Assembly: GCA_031179305.1 (NCBI GenBank)
Contig: JAPSHX010000024.1
Span: 1 to 36,780, forward strand
Length of the DNA: 36,780 bases
Reading direction: 5' to 3'
Source of the DNA: Paenarthrobacter sp.
GTDB taxonomy: Bacteria; Actinomycetota; Actinomycetes; Actinomycetales; Micrococcaceae
Part shown: positions 1 to 8,660 of the stretch, one piece after another
How positions within the stretch are numbered: the stretch's first letter is position 1
Layout of the letters: every line of letters begins with the position of its first letter
The notes under the pieces: generated by a model
The model's input: only the letters and a program-made list of their open reading frames with translations
What the model was told of the DNA's origin: nothing
Databases searched by the model: none
Program-made: the position numbers and the translations under genes

Positions 1-204
1 TCACGCAAGACATAACTGTAATAGAGGCAGCGTACCCGGGTCAAAACGAGGGCGGTGGCGGCCGTTGCGGGGATGTTCACCCACGCGTCGGACCGGGTTC
101 AGGCGGTGGTTTCCCGGCAGCCGGAAGCTGGGGAATCAACTGTGGTGAGATCCAGCCGCCATGCAAACACGCGAAGTCGCGCAACAAGCCGAAGGAGCCG
201 CTCC

Positions 205-951
205 ATGACAGGGGACGCAATGACCGGGGACGAAATCAGCATGAACGACAGCCATACCCCGAACCGGCTGAGGCTCGCCGTCGTGGACATGGTGGGCACC
301 ACCATCACCGATGATGGCCGTACAGAGCGGGCCATGTCCAAGGCACTTGTGGAGCACGGCATCGAACCGGGTACCAGCCGGTTCGAGAGCATGCTCGGCT
401 ACGCCCGAAACACCATGGGTTTCTCGAAGATGACCGTCTTCGGCCACCTCTTCGATGATTCCGCTGTGGCCGAAAGCGCAAACAAGATCTTCGAAAAAAC
501 CTATGACGAGCTCATTGAGGACGGCGGTGTCCGTGCCATTGCCGGAGCGGAAGATGCCATTCTGTGGATGCGTGAGTCCGGCATGCAGATTTGCCTGGCC
601 ACGGGGTTCGGCCGCCACACGCAAAACATGGTGCTGGAATCGCTCGGGTGGATGGGCTTGGCGGATCTCAGCCTTTGCCCTGCCGATGCTGGACGCGGAC
701 GTCCCTACCCGGACATGATCCTGACAGCCGTGCTCGCGCTGGACCTCGATGACGTGCGGGAGGTGGCAGTGGTGGGTGATACCAGCTCGGACATGCTTTC
801 GGGCGTTCGTTCCGGAGCGTCCCTCGTGGCGGGCGTCCTGACCGGCTCCCACTCGGAGGCGACGCTACGCGCGGCCGGAGCCACCGTCGTCGTGGATTCC
901 ATCAAGCAGCTCCCGCTCCTGGTGGAGAAGCGGGAAGCCAAGCACCTCTAG
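205..951 (+). CDS. HAD-family phosphonatase-like hydrolase
   Basis: Predicted 248-residue cytoplasmic HAD-superfamily phosphohydrolase of the phosphonoacetaldehyde-hydrolase-like group. The nucleophile motif DMVGTT (D28) is near the N-terminus, motif II is LATGFG (T133) and the acidic metal-binding motif is VGDTSSDM (D192, D196). The DxxGTT form is typical of phosphonatase-like proteins rather than generic phosphatases; the true substrate cannot be read from the sequence. The ATG at 205 was chosen because AAGGAG lies at 192-197 with 7-nt spacing. In-frame ATGs at 220 and 241 are possible, and the region before about residue 22 is not conserved-looking. The gene is convergent with the next one and their stop codons share the palindrome CTAG (948-951). 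Confidence 0.82.
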   Translation: MTGDAMTGDEISMNDSHTPNRLRLAVVDMVGTTITDDGRTERAMSKALVEHGIEPGTSRFESMLGYARNTMGFSKMTVFGHLFDDSAVAESANKIFEKTYDELIEDGGVRAIAGAEDAILWMRESGMQICLATGFGRHTQNMVLESLGWMGLADLSLCPADAGRGRPYPDMILTAVLALDLDDVREVAVVGDTSSDMLSGVRSGASLVAGVLTGSHSEATLRAAGATVVVDSIKQLPLLVEKREAKHL

Positions 952-2600
952 CATGTGAGGCCGTCCTGCGGCAGCTTGCCATCTACGAAGTAGTCGTCGA
1001 CGGCGGTGCTGACGCAAGAGTTCGCGCGGCCGTAGGCTGTGTGCCCCTCACCTTCCCACGTGACGAGCGAAGCATTCTCAAGTTGCTTGCGCAGCGACTG
1101 GGACCACTCGAGCGGGGTGGCGGGATCGCCGGTAGTACCCACCACCACGATGGGCGAAGACCCGTTGTATTCCACTGGTGCCGGGGTGCGGGTGCTGGGG
1201 TAGGGCCAGTCCTTGCAGGTGACACCTCCGTAGGCGAAGAACGATCCGAACGTGGGGGAGTCCTGCAAGAGACGGACTTCCTCGGCCCGCATGCCGGCAG
1301 TGTCCGCAACCATCGGATAGTCCAGGCAGTTGATGGCCTGGAAAGCGAAAGCGGAGTTGGAGCTGTAGCTGCCGTTGGGTTCGCGGTCTGCACCCAGGTC
1401 GGCAAGCCGCATCATTTGGGAGACGTCACCGGAGAAGGCGCTCTCCAGGGCCTGGGTCAGAGCCGGCCAACTTTGGTCGTTGTAGAGGGGCAGGATGAGG
1501 CCGTTGACGAAGTCGTTGGCCGTCACCAACCGGCCGTCCTTGGCGGTCTGCGGATTCTGGTCAACGGCGTTGATGAGGTCACGAATTTCCTGCACACCGT
1601 TGTCCACGGATCCGCTGAGGGGGCACTGTTGTTGTCCCTGGCAGCTGGTCACATAAGTGCGCAGGGCCTTTTCGAAGGCACGTGCCTGACCGGCTGTTAG
1701 TTCCTCGTTGCTGATGGCTGGATCCACCGCACCATCAAGGACCACCCGGCCCACGTTGTCCGGGAAGAGCGAAGCATAGGTGGATCCGAGGAACGTGCCG
1801 TAGGAGAATCCCAAGTAGTTGAGCTTGGCATCGTTCGCCACGGCGCGCAGGATGTCCAGGTCCTTGGCAGCGCTCACGGTATCGATGTGACCCAACACAT
1901 CACCGGTCTGCTGGGCGCACTGCTCAGCGAAAGCTTTGTTAAAGGCAAGCGCGGCAGCAAGACCTTCGTCAGTGTTCTTGCGGAACACCTTTTCGCGGGC
2001 AGCGTCACGTTCGGCGTCGGTCATGCAGGTCACAGGAGCGGAGCGGCCCACGCCCCGGGGATCAAAACCAACCACGTCGTAGTTGGCCCGTAGCTTCTCC
2101 GTGAAGTGGGTGTTGCCGGCATCCTTGATGAAATCCACGCCGGAGCCACCAGGTCCGCCGGGGTTTACCAGGATTGACCCTTGCTTGTTGGCGGTGCTGG
2201 GCAACTTGATGACGGAAAGTGCGATGTCCCCGGACTCCGGATTAGCGTAGTCCTTCGGCACCTGGACCTTGCCACAGTGGTAGCCGTCCTCACACGAGGT
2301 CCACTCCACCGGCTGCGAGTAGAACTTTTCCAACCCTTCAGGAGCTGAGGCAGCGATGGACGGATCAGCCGTGCTGGTGGAGGGCTTGGCCGTTGGGGTT
2401 GGCAGAAACGGGATGGTGCAGGCGCTCAGTACCAACAAGGAGGCAAGGGCTACGCCTAGAGACGCGAACCCACGGCGGGATCCCTGTCCTGTAAGGCCGC
2501 GCCCTGCGACACCCCGACTTGCCGAACCACCACCCGCATCAAGCTGGGCAGACCGGTCCCTTGAAGGGGTACCGGCGGACCGGCGGGGTGCGGACTTCAT
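948..2600 (-). CDS. secreted alpha/beta-hydrolase lipoprotein (tripeptidyl aminopeptidase type)
   Basis: A 550-residue exported serine peptidase of the SlpD/SlpE/TAP family, expected to release short N-terminal peptides outside the membrane. The long N-terminus carries SRRGFAS, a twin-arginine-like motif (residues 41-47), then a hydrophobic stretch ending in the lipobox LSAC (C61), so it is probably a lipoprotein. The oxyanion-hole motif NPGGPGGSG is at about 146-154. The triad is S266 in GFSYG, D492 in TTGDPATP and H520 in GEGHTAYG. The last about 100 residues match the TAP C-terminal domain. The ATG at 2600 is supported by AGGAG at 2606-2610, which overlaps the end of holB, so the gene is the last member of the tmk-holB operon. 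Confidence 0.9.
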   Translation of the reverse strand: MKSAPRRSAGTPSRDRSAQLDAGGGSASRGVAGRGLTGQGSRRGFASLGVALASLLVLSACTIPFLPTPTAKPSTSTADPSIAASAPEGLEKFYSQPVEWTSCEDGYHCGKVQVPKDYANPESGDIALSVIKLPSTANKQGSILVNPGGPGGSGVDFIKDAGNTHFTEKLRANYDVVGFDPRGVGRSAPVTCMTDAERDAAREKVFRKNTDEGLAAALAFNKAFAEQCAQQTGDVLGHIDTVSAAKDLDILRAVANDAKLNYLGFSYGTFLGSTYASLFPDNVGRVVLDGAVDPAISNEELTAGQARAFEKALRTYVTSCQGQQQCPLSGSVDNGVQEIRDLINAVDQNPQTAKDGRLVTANDFVNGLILPLYNDQSWPALTQALESAFSGDVSQMMRLADLGADREPNGSYSSNSAFAFQAINCLDYPMVADTAGMRAEEVRLLQDSPTFGSFFAYGGVTCKDWPYPSTRTPAPVEYNGSSPIVVVGTTGDPATPLEWSQSLRKQLENASLVTWEGEGHTAYGRANSCVSTAVDDYFVDGKLPQDGLTC

Positions 2601-2608
2601 GCATTCTC

Positions 2609-3760
2609 CTATTGCTGGATGAGGCTAGTGGCCATGGACTCGACCGCCAACAGCGGCGCCACGTTGGTGGTGGTGATTCGGACACGGGCTTTGTTGATGG
2701 CGTCCATCCGGGCCAGGGTGGTCTCCGGCGTTGAATGGCCCGCGTATTCTTCCAGTTCGCTCTTGAGTTCAACGTTGACCAGTTCCACTGCGTTCCCCAA
2801 TTGAATGATCAGGACGTCCCGGTAGAAGGACAGAAGATCCGTCAGCGTGCGGTCCAACGAGTCAGTGATGGAGCGCTTGGCGCGCCGTTTCTGGTCGTCC
2901 TCAAGTTGCTTGACCTGGCTACGCATGGACGGTGGGAGCGTGCCGGATTCGGGCGCGCCCAAGCTCGCCAAGAGGGCAATCTTCTCTGCGGCGTCGCGTT
3001 CGTCGTTGGAGCTATTGGCTTCTTCGGTGGCAATCTTGACCAACTTTTCGGCCATCATCACGGCAGCGGTGACGCCCCGCAGGCCAAGCGGGATGCGCAC
3101 GGTATCCAACCGACGTTGCCGCGCATCGGCGTCGCGGGCCAAGCGCCGGGCGATCCCTATATGGCTTTGCGCGGCCCGCGCCGCACGGTCCGCGAGTTGG
3201 CGTTCAACCCCGTCCCGCCTCACCAAAAGGTCAGCAACGTCCGAGGCTGGCGGCAACCGCAGGCTCACGGGACGGCATCGCGAACGGATGGTGACCAGGA
3301 CGTCGGCGGGAGAGGGCGCACACAGCATCCAGATGGTCCTGGGCGTGGGTTCCTCGATGGCTTTCAGCAGAACGTTGGTGGTGCGCTCGGCCATGCGGTC
3401 AGCGTCCTCCACAACGATGATCCGCCACCGCCCCGTGGCCGGCCGATCGCCTGCCTTGGACACAAGTTCGCGGGCTTCGTCGATGGTGATGGTGACCTTC
3501 TCGGTGCGCACGAATGTCACATCCGAGTGCGTCTCACCAAGGATCGTGTGGCACGCTGCGCACTCACCACAGCCACGCATGGTGACGTCGTCCTGCTCGC
3601 AGTTCAACGCGGCGGCGAAGGCCTTGGCAGCGTTTGAACGGCCGGATCCCGGCGGGCCGGTGAAGAGCCACGCGTGGGTTAGCCCTGCTTCACCCTGCGC
3701 CGCCTGCTTGAGTTGGGCAACGACTGGCGCTTGCCCTTGAAGATCGTCCCAGACGCTCAC
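2609..3760 (-). CDS. holB: DNA polymerase III subunit delta'
   Basis: A 383-residue AAA+ clamp-loader subunit of the replicative polymerase. The P-loop reads GPPGSGRS (35-42), with Arg41 where active ATPases have Lys; delta' subunits are commonly ATPase-inactive, so this fits the family. A zinc module follows (C54, C64, C67, C70). Further motifs are VVEDADRM (Walker B region) and LLKAIEEPTPRTIW with the sensor/arginine-finger segment RSRC. The GTG start at 3760 overlaps the tmk stop by 4 nt (GTGA), giving translational coupling to thymidylate kinase, a conserved bacterial pairing of dTTP supply with the clamp loader. The C-terminal half is less conserved, as usual. Confidence 0.93.
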   Translation of the reverse strand: MSVWDDLQGQAPVVAQLKQAAQGEAGLTHAWLFTGPPGSGRSNAAKAFAAALNCEQDDVTMRGCGECAACHTILGETHSDVTFVRTEKVTITIDEARELVSKAGDRPATGRWRIIVVEDADRMAERTTNVLLKAIEEPTPRTIWMLCAPSPADVLVTIRSRCRPVSLRLPPASDVADLLVRRDGVERQLADRAARAAQSHIGIARRLARDADARQRRLDTVRIPLGLRGVTAAVMMAEKLVKIATEEANSSNDERDAAEKIALLASLGAPESGTLPPSMRSQVKQLEDDQKRRAKRSITDSLDRTLTDLLSFYRDVLIIQLGNAVELVNVELKSELEEYAGHSTPETTLARMDAINKARVRITTTNVAPLLAVESMATSLIQQ

Positions 3761-4470
3761 GGGCGGTCGCCCGAAACGGTTTCGCCCTCCACAGGCGCGC
3801 CGGACACACGCACGTCGTTCACGGGCACGGCGTTGCCAACGAGCAGCAACTCCACCCGCTCCAAAATCCGGGCCGCCAACGTTTCAATGTCGGCCTTGGC
3901 GGGCAGCACCAGGTAGCTGGACGGTGCAGCTGCTGCGAGGTCCAGGAATGCGTGCCGGATGGCGGAATGGAAGTCGTCAGGCTCGGACTCCAGCCTGTCC
4001 TCGGTGGCGTCCCCGGCGGTGCGGCGTTGGCGACCGTCGGAGGGGTCGACGTCGAGCAGTACCGTTAGGTCCGGATGCAGGCCTTCCGTGGCCCATTCGT
4101 TGAGTGACAAAACTCCTTCGGCGCCGAGGGTGCGGCCGACGCCCTGATAGGCAACGGAGGAATCAATGTAGCGGTCAGTAATGACAACGGTTCCGTCGGC
4201 CAGAGCGGGACGGATCACCTGGCTGGCATGGGCGGCGCGGGCGGCGGCGAACATGAGGGCTTCGGTACGGGGATCGATGGTGCCGTGCCCGTGGTCCAGG
4301 ACCAGGGAACGCAGTTTCTCGCCGATGGGGGTGCCGCCTGGTTCGCGGGTGCGCAGCACGGAAAGCCCTCGTGCCTCGAGGGCGTCAGAGAGCCGGGCGG
4401 CCTGCGTGGACTTGCCCGCTCCGTCTCCGCCTTCGAAGGCGATGAAAAGGCCTGGGCTCTTAATACTCAC
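3757..4470 (-). CDS. tmk: thymidylate kinase
   Basis: A 237-residue dTMP kinase (dTMP + ATP to dTDP + ADP), cytoplasmic. The P-loop FEGGDGAGKST is at 12-22, TREPGGTP at 41-48 and the DRY motif ITDRY ends at residue 101, followed by SSVAYQG. The C-terminal 25 residues or so extend past the usual core. It starts with GTG at 4470 behind a weak GGTAGG-like ribosome site. It is the first gene of the tmk-holB-lipoprotein operon and is divergent from the transsulfuration gene across a 73-bp gap containing a perfect DnaA box (4509-4517), which could link dTTP and clamp-loader supply to replication status (inference). Confidence 0.94.
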   Translation of the reverse strand: MSIKSPGLFIAFEGGDGAGKSTQAARLSDALEARGLSVLRTREPGGTPIGEKLRSLVLDHGHGTIDPRTEALMFAAARAAHASQVIRPALADGTVVITDRYIDSSVAYQGVGRTLGAEGVLSLNEWATEGLHPDLTVLLDVDPSDGRQRRTAGDATEDRLESEPDDFHSAIRHAFLDLAAAAPSSYLVLPAKADIETLAARILERVELLLVGNAVPVNDVRVSGAPVEGETVSGDRP

Positions 4471-4508
4471 TCGACTAGCCTACCGATCACCGGCATACGA
4501 GGCGCCTT

Positions 4509-4517
4509 TTATCCACA
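4509..4517 (+). promoter_or_regulatory. candidate DnaA box upstream of tmk
   Basis: TTATCCACA is a perfect match to the DnaA-box consensus. It lies in the 73-bp gap between the divergent starts of tmk (4470) and the transsulfuration gene (4544). There is one box only, so it is a candidate regulatory site and not an origin. A chance match in this gap is unlikely but possible. Confidence 0.4.
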
Positions 4518-4543
4518 GCATTGCCCACGACTACGCTGAAAGC

Positions 4544-5728
4544 ATGAGCCTTTCCGATCAGCACGCCGCCGATTTGTCTCCGGAAACTGTTGTAGTTGCG
4601 GCTGGCCGCCCCGACCGCGCTCACGACGAACCGGTGAATCCGCCCATCGTCCTGTCCTCCACGTACTTCGGAACCGGTTCATTGGGCGACGGGGACCGCG
4701 GTTACGGGCGCTACGCGAACCCCACCTGGGATCCTTTCGAGGATGCACTGGCCAAACTCGAAGGCGCCACGCTGCCCGGCCTGCTCTATGCCTCCGGACT
4801 GGCCGCGGTCAGCTCAGCGTTGTCGCTTGTTCCCGCCGGCGGCGTGGTGGTGATGCCCTCGCACAGCTACGCAGGCTCGCTGGTCATGGCCACTGAACTG
4901 GCGGAGAAGGGCTTCTTGGAGCTTCGCACCGTGGACATCACGGACACGGACGCAGTGAAGGCGCTCATCAGCCCTGACAACGGCAAGAAGGCCGACCTTC
5001 TCTGGCTGGAAAGCCCCACCAACCCGATGCTCGGCATCGCCGATGTCCGCGCCCTCACTGAAGCCGCGCACGCAGTCGGCGCAATCGTGGTCACGGACAA
5101 TACCTTCTCCACACCCTTGGTGCAGCAGCCACTCAGCCTGGGGTCCGACGTCGTGCTTCACTCAGTGACCAAGTACCTGGCTGGCCATTCGGACGTAGTC
5201 CTTGGCGCCTTGGTGACGTCCAACCCGGAACTGCGCGCCACGTTGCTTCACCACCGGATCATTCACGGCGGCATAGCCGGACCTTTCGAGGCCTGGCTGG
5301 CACTGCGAGGCCTCCGCACCTTGGCGCTGCGGATCGAGCGTTCCCAAGCTTCTGCGGCAACGCTCGCCGAACGTCTCAGCAGCCACCCCCGCGTGGAAGC
5401 CATCCGGTTCCCCGGCCTCCCGACGGACCCGGGCCACGAACGCGCCAAAGAGCAGATGAAGGGTTTCGGTTCAATTCTCTGCATCCAAATCGCAGCCGAC
5501 GAACAACGTAGCGGTGCTGACGCCGCAGACGAATTGGTCCGGGCTTTGCAGCTCTGGCTGCCGGCGACATCCGTGGGTGGGGTCGAGTCTTTAATTGAAC
5601 GCCGACGCCGGCACACGGCTGAGCCGCTCAGTGTTCCCGAGAATCTGGTCCGGTTGAGCGTCGGAATCGAGAACGTGGAGGACCTCTGGTCCGACCTTGA
5701 GCAAGCGCTGAAGTCGCTGGACGGTTAG
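4544..5728 (+). CDS. PLP-dependent transsulfuration enzyme (cystathionine gamma-synthase/lyase family)
   Basis: A 394-residue fold-type I PLP enzyme of sulfur amino-acid metabolism. YGRYANPTWDPFEDALAKLEG (about 54-74) and YASGLAAVSS (82-91) are family motifs. D185 in VTDNTFSTP contacts the PLP pyridine nitrogen and K210 in SVTKYLAGHSD forms the Schiff base. Near the C-terminus SVGGVESLIE is present, but the usual following HPASMTH-like segment is replaced by RRRRHTAE, so synthase, lyase or another Cys/Met-specific activity cannot be chosen from sequence and no symbol is given. The ATG at 4544 begins family-like sequence; the upstream in-frame codons are antisense to tmk and not coding. Confidence 0.87.
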   Translation: MSLSDQHAADLSPETVVVAAGRPDRAHDEPVNPPIVLSSTYFGTGSLGDGDRGYGRYANPTWDPFEDALAKLEGATLPGLLYASGLAAVSSALSLVPAGGVVVMPSHSYAGSLVMATELAEKGFLELRTVDITDTDAVKALISPDNGKKADLLWLESPTNPMLGIADVRALTEAAHAVGAIVVTDNTFSTPLVQQPLSLGSDVVLHSVTKYLAGHSDVVLGALVTSNPELRATLLHHRIIHGGIAGPFEAWLALRGLRTLALRIERSQASAATLAERLSSHPRVEAIRFPGLPTDPGHERAKEQMKGFGSILCIQIAADEQRSGADAADELVRALQLWLPATSVGGVESLIERRRRHTAEPLSVPENLVRLSVGIENVEDLWSDLEQALKSLDG

Positions 5729-5738
5729 GCTGGAGAGC

Positions 5739-6080
5739 GTGGACGGAAAATTCTTGATCGCGATTGTCACCAACGCGGTGTACTTCATCCTTGGCCTGGT
5801 AGCCCTTGCCTTGGAACTGTGGGCCTTCGCGGACTGCCTGCGCCATAAGCCGACGCTCTTCGTGGCGGCCTCCAAGCGCACTAAGACCTTTTGGCTTGCC
5901 CTCACGGGCGTGGCCCTGGCGATCGGCGCCCTGACCGTCCTCTCCGGTGGCAGCGGCCTCGGGTTGTTCGGCATCGCTGCCGTCACTGCGGCTTGCGTCT
6001 ACCTTGCCGATGTCCGTCCCGCCGTGCGTGAGGCCGGCAGCGGCGGCAACCGAAATGTCGGTCCGTACGGCCCCTGGTAA
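5739..6080 (+). CDS. DUF2516 family membrane protein
   Basis: A 113-residue small integral membrane protein of the actinobacterial DUF2516 family; function unknown. Hydrophobic segments lie at about 5-28, 48-66 and 70-90. A conserved-looking polar stretch, LWAFADCLRHKPTLF, follows the first helix, and the tail is Gly/Asn-rich and hydrophilic. It starts with GTG behind GGAG (5732-5735), 10 nt after the stop of the transsulfuration gene, so the two may be co-transcribed. It is convergent with the methyltransferase. Confidence 0.8.
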   Translation: MDGKFLIAIVTNAVYFILGLVALALELWAFADCLRHKPTLFVAASKRTKTFWLALTGVALAIGALTVLSGGSGLGLFGIAAVTAACVYLADVRPAVREAGSGGNRNVGPYGPW

Positions 6081-6102
6081 CGGCGCTACTGGTAAATCGG
6101 CC

Positions 6103-6933
6103 TTAGCGGGGCGCCACGGCGTCCCACGCCACCGTCACTTCACCCAGACGCCACCGGGCGGGACCATCCTGAAGCGGCCATCCGGCGTCGCGCAGTGAAC
6201 GGCACATGCCCGTCCAGCGCTGCCGGTTTCCGAACGACGCCAAGGGTGCCGCTTCCAACCACGCCTTATCCATGGCCTGTAGGAACGCGTGGATCGGTTC
6301 GCCCGGCACATTCCTGTGAATCAGGGCCTTGGGCAGCCGCTCTGCCACCTCCGACGGCAGCTCAAAACTGCCGAACCGCACGGAAAAACTGAGGCTCAAC
6401 GGGCGCTCCGCATCCAAAGCGACCCACGTGACGCGCCGGCCGATTTCGTCGCAGGTGCCGTCAATGAACAAGCCGCCGGGCGCCAGGCGCGACTGCACCA
6501 ACCGCCAAATCCCGGCCACGTCGGCTTCCTCATATTGCCGCAGCACGTTGAAGGCCCGCACTAGAACCGGGTCACCGGGAACAGGAACTTCAAAGCCGCC
6601 TACGTGGAAACTCAGCCCTGGCCGCTCGAGTGCTTTGGCGCTCCGAACGCGCTCCGGTTCAATCTCGATCCCGCAGACCCGGACATCCGGTCGCACGGTC
6701 TGCAGCCTTTCGAAAAGCTCGACGGCGGTGGTCGGCGAGGCGCCATAGCCAAGGTCCACAACAAGGGGGTCGACGGCGGCGCGCAGCCGCCACGCTTGGG
6801 GTCCCGCTAACCAGCGGTCCAGGCGACGCATGCGATTGGGGTTCGTGGTGCCGCGAGTGATGTTGCCAACCGGCTTACCACCCCGACTTCGGGGAGAGCC
6901 CACCCGTTCCGCTTTTTGCACCACGGCCCCCAC
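6103..6933 (-). CDS. class I SAM-dependent methyltransferase
   Basis: A putative Rossmann-fold methyltransferase of about 276 residues, substrate unknown. The SAM-binding motif I is [12 protein letters not shown], followed by [10 protein letters not shown] (acidic strand-2 end) and a post-motif [15 protein letters not shown]. The N-terminus [18 protein letters not shown] is basic. Start choice is uncertain: the frame is open up to an ATG at 7038, but that codon overlaps the gpmA start on the other strand. GTG at 6933 with AAGGA-like sequence just upstream, or GTG at 6918/6915, leaves room for the gpmA promoter and is preferred. The gene is monocistronic between convergent DUF2516 and divergent gpmA. 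Confidence 0.8.
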   Translation of the reverse strand: MGAVVQKAERVGSPRSRGGKPVGNITRGTTNPNRMRRLDRWLAGPQAWRLRAAVDPLVVDLGYGASPTTAVELFERLQTVRPDVRVCGIEIEPERVRSAKALERPGLSFHVGGFEVPVPGDPVLVRAFNVLRQYEEADVAGIWRLVQSRLAPGGLFIDGTCDEIGRRVTWVALDAERPLSLSFSVRFGSFELPSEVAERLPKALIHRNVPGEPIHAFLQAMDKAWLEAAPLASFGNRQRWTGMCRSLRDAGWPLQDGPARWRLGEVTVAWDAVAPR

Positions 6934-7036
6934 TTTATCCTTGCCTGCTTTATCCCCGCCTGCATCCGGTCTGCGGGATTCGTTGCCGGACGTAACGCCG
7001 GGCAGGGCACGTAACTGCTCGGCTAGGATGAAAACC

Positions 7037-7783
7037 ATGACTTACAAGCTGATTCTGCTGCGCCATGGCCACAGCGAATGGAACGCCAAGAACCTGTTCA
7101 CCGGTTGGGTGGACGTTGACCTGAACGATCAAGGCCGCGAAGAAGCAGTGCGCGGTGGAGAGCTCCTGGTTGAGAACGAGATCCTCCCGGACGTCCTCTA
7201 CACCTCGCTCCTGAAGCGTGCCATCAACACCGCCAACATGGCCTTGGATAAGGCCGATCGCGGCTGGATCCCCGTCAAGCGCGACTGGCGCCTGAACGAG
7301 CGCCACTACGGTGCCCTCCAGGGCAAGGACAAGGCCCAGACGCTTGCCGAATTCGGCGAAGAGCAGTTCATGGAATGGCGCCGCAGCTACGACACCCCGC
7401 CGCCGCCCCTGTCCGATGACAGCGAATTCTCGCAGGCACACGACGTCCGCTACAAGGATCTCGGCGACGCACTTCCGCGCACCGAGTGCCTCAAGGACGT
7501 CCTGGTCCGCCTCCTCCCTTACTGGGAATCGGACATCAAGGAAGACCTCAAGGCCGGCAAGACTGTCCTGGTCACCGCCCACGGCAACTCCCTGCGTGCC
7601 CTTGTGAAGCACTTGGACGGCATCAGCGACGACGCCATCGCCGGGCTTAACATCCCCACGGGCATCCCGCTGGTCTATGAACTGGACGAGGACTTCCAGC
7701 CCATTAACCCGGGCGGAACCTACCTGGACCCCGACGCAGCAGCGCAGGCCATCCTCGCCGTGGCCAACCAGGGCAAAAAATAG
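7037..7783 (+). CDS. gpmA: 2,3-bisphosphoglycerate-dependent phosphoglycerate mutase
   Basis: A 248-residue glycolytic enzyme interconverting 3- and 2-phosphoglycerate. [10 protein letters not shown] carries the phosphohistidine H10. [29 protein letters not shown] and [17 protein letters not shown] (H182) are diagnostic of dPGM. Length matches the family. The ATG at 7037 has AGGA at 7025-7028. It is followed by an imperfect inverted repeat (7793-7847) and a strong bidirectional terminator hairpin (7871-7901) shared with convergent phoU. Confidence 0.96.
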   Translation: MTYKLILLRHGHSEWNAKNLFTGWVDVDLNDQGREEAVRGGELLVENEILPDVLYTSLLKRAINTANMALDKADRGWIPVKRDWRLNERHYGALQGKDKAQTLAEFGEEQFMEWRRSYDTPPPPLSDDSEFSQAHDVRYKDLGDALPRTECLKDVLVRLLPYWESDIKEDLKAGKTVLVTAHGNSLRALVKHLDGISDDAIAGLNIPTGIPLVYELDEDFQPINPGGTYLDPDAAAQAILAVANQGKK

Positions 7784-7792
7784 GGCTTCGCG

Positions 7793-7847
7793 GTTCTTCG
7801 CCGGATGCTCGGTCGTTCCTCCCTTAGACGCATTCCGGCCGAAGAAC
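7793..7847. repeat. imperfect inverted repeat after gpmA
   Basis: Arms GTTCTTCGCCGGA (7793-7805) and TCCGGCCGAAGAAC (7834-7847) pair with a one-base bulge around a 28-nt spacer. It sits 10 nt after the gpmA stop and before the stronger terminator hairpin. It may be part of a compound terminator or a 3'-UTR structure. Confidence 0.45.
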
Positions 7848-7870
7848 GCGCTGCGCCGCAGTTAAAGGCA

Positions 7871-7901
7871 GGCGGCCGGTCACCTTAGGTGACCGGCCGC
7901 C
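7871..7901. terminator. bidirectional terminator between gpmA and phoU
   Basis: A perfect 14-bp stem, GGCGGCCGGTCACC / GGTGACCGGCCGCC, with loop TTA. It lies between the convergent stops of gpmA (7783) and phoU (7920). There is no long T tract, as is common in high-GC actinobacteria. Confidence 0.8.
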
Positions 7902-7919
7902 GTCGTCGTTAACTCAGGG

Positions 7920-8573
7920 CTAGAAGCCTTCAGGCTGCCATTCGCCCGTCACCAGGTAGGTGACCTTGCGGGCGACCGAGACGCCGTGGTCGGCAAAGCG
8001 CTCGAAGTATCGGCTGGCCAAGGCGACGTCCACGGTGGTGGACGGAGTTTCGTTCCACTCGGGGGAAGCAATGGCCTTGAAGACACTGAGGTGGAGGTCG
8101 TCCACGGTGATGTTGATCTTGAGGATGTCGCGGGCTACCTCAAGATCGCGGGTCTCCAGCAGTTCAATCACCTTGGCGGTGATCTCGATGTCGTGCTGGG
8201 CCATGGCCTTAAAGGTCTGGGTCAGCGAAGCGGGGATCACAGTGGCCGGGTAGCGCAGGCGCGCGAGCTGGGCAACGTGGCGGGCCAGGTCACCCATGCG
8301 TTCAAGCGACGCACTCATACGCAGCGAACCCACAATCATGCGGAGGTCGCTCGCGACAGGACCCTGCAGGGCCAGGATGTCGATGGCGCGCTCGTCGAGG
8401 CTGTTCTGCAGGAAGTCGATGCGGGCATCTGCCGCGATGACGTCCTGGGCAAGATCCACGTCGGCGCCTTCGAAGGACGTAGTAGCCTTCGTGATTGCTT
8501 CGTGAACCAGCTTGGAGATCTCGATGAGGTCGTCACCTACCTGGGTGAGCTCCTCCTGAAAAACCTTGCGCAC
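7920..8573 (-). CDS. phoU: phosphate signalling regulator PhoU
   Basis: A 217-residue cytoplasmic PhoU protein made of two three-helix-bundle repeats. It connects the Pst phosphate transporter to the SenX3-type sensor kinase. RKVFQEELTQVGDDL opens repeat 1, and the repeat signatures LRMIVGSLRMSASLERMGDLARHVAQ and ASRYFERFADHGVSVAR contain the metal-binding ExxxD-type positions. The GTG at 8573 is chosen because AAGGAC lies 7 nt upstream and the protein begins as in PhoU homologues; the upstream in-frame sequence runs through the promoter region. It is divergent from senX3 with a PHO-box-like array between them. Confidence 0.94.
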   Translation of the reverse strand: MRKVFQEELTQVGDDLIEISKLVHEAITKATTSFEGADVDLAQDVIAADARIDFLQNSLDERAIDILALQGPVASDLRMIVGSLRMSASLERMGDLARHVAQLARLRYPATVIPASLTQTFKAMAQHDIEITAKVIELLETRDLEVARDILKINITVDDLHLSVFKAIASPEWNETPSTTVDVALASRYFERFADHGVSVARKVTYLVTGEWQPEGF

Positions 8574-8660
8574 TAAGGCGTCCTTTCCTTGGAAATCCTG
8601 TTCCCATGATGGGGGTCGGATTTCAAAACCATTGACAGTCCAACCAGTAACTGTGTCAGG

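Noticed and set aside
35..41. Short palindrome ACCCGGGT region near the left edge
   Set aside because: Too short and too common in high-GC DNA to support an operator.
1..204. Promoter or gene upstream of the HAD hydrolase
   Set aside because: The first 204 bases hold no convincing promoter pair or conserved coding sequence; the open frame from 55 lacks a ribosome site.
4181..4543. 121-residue N-terminal extension of the transsulfuration enzyme
   Set aside because: It is antisense to tmk and crosses the divergent promoter; family homology begins only after ATG 4544.
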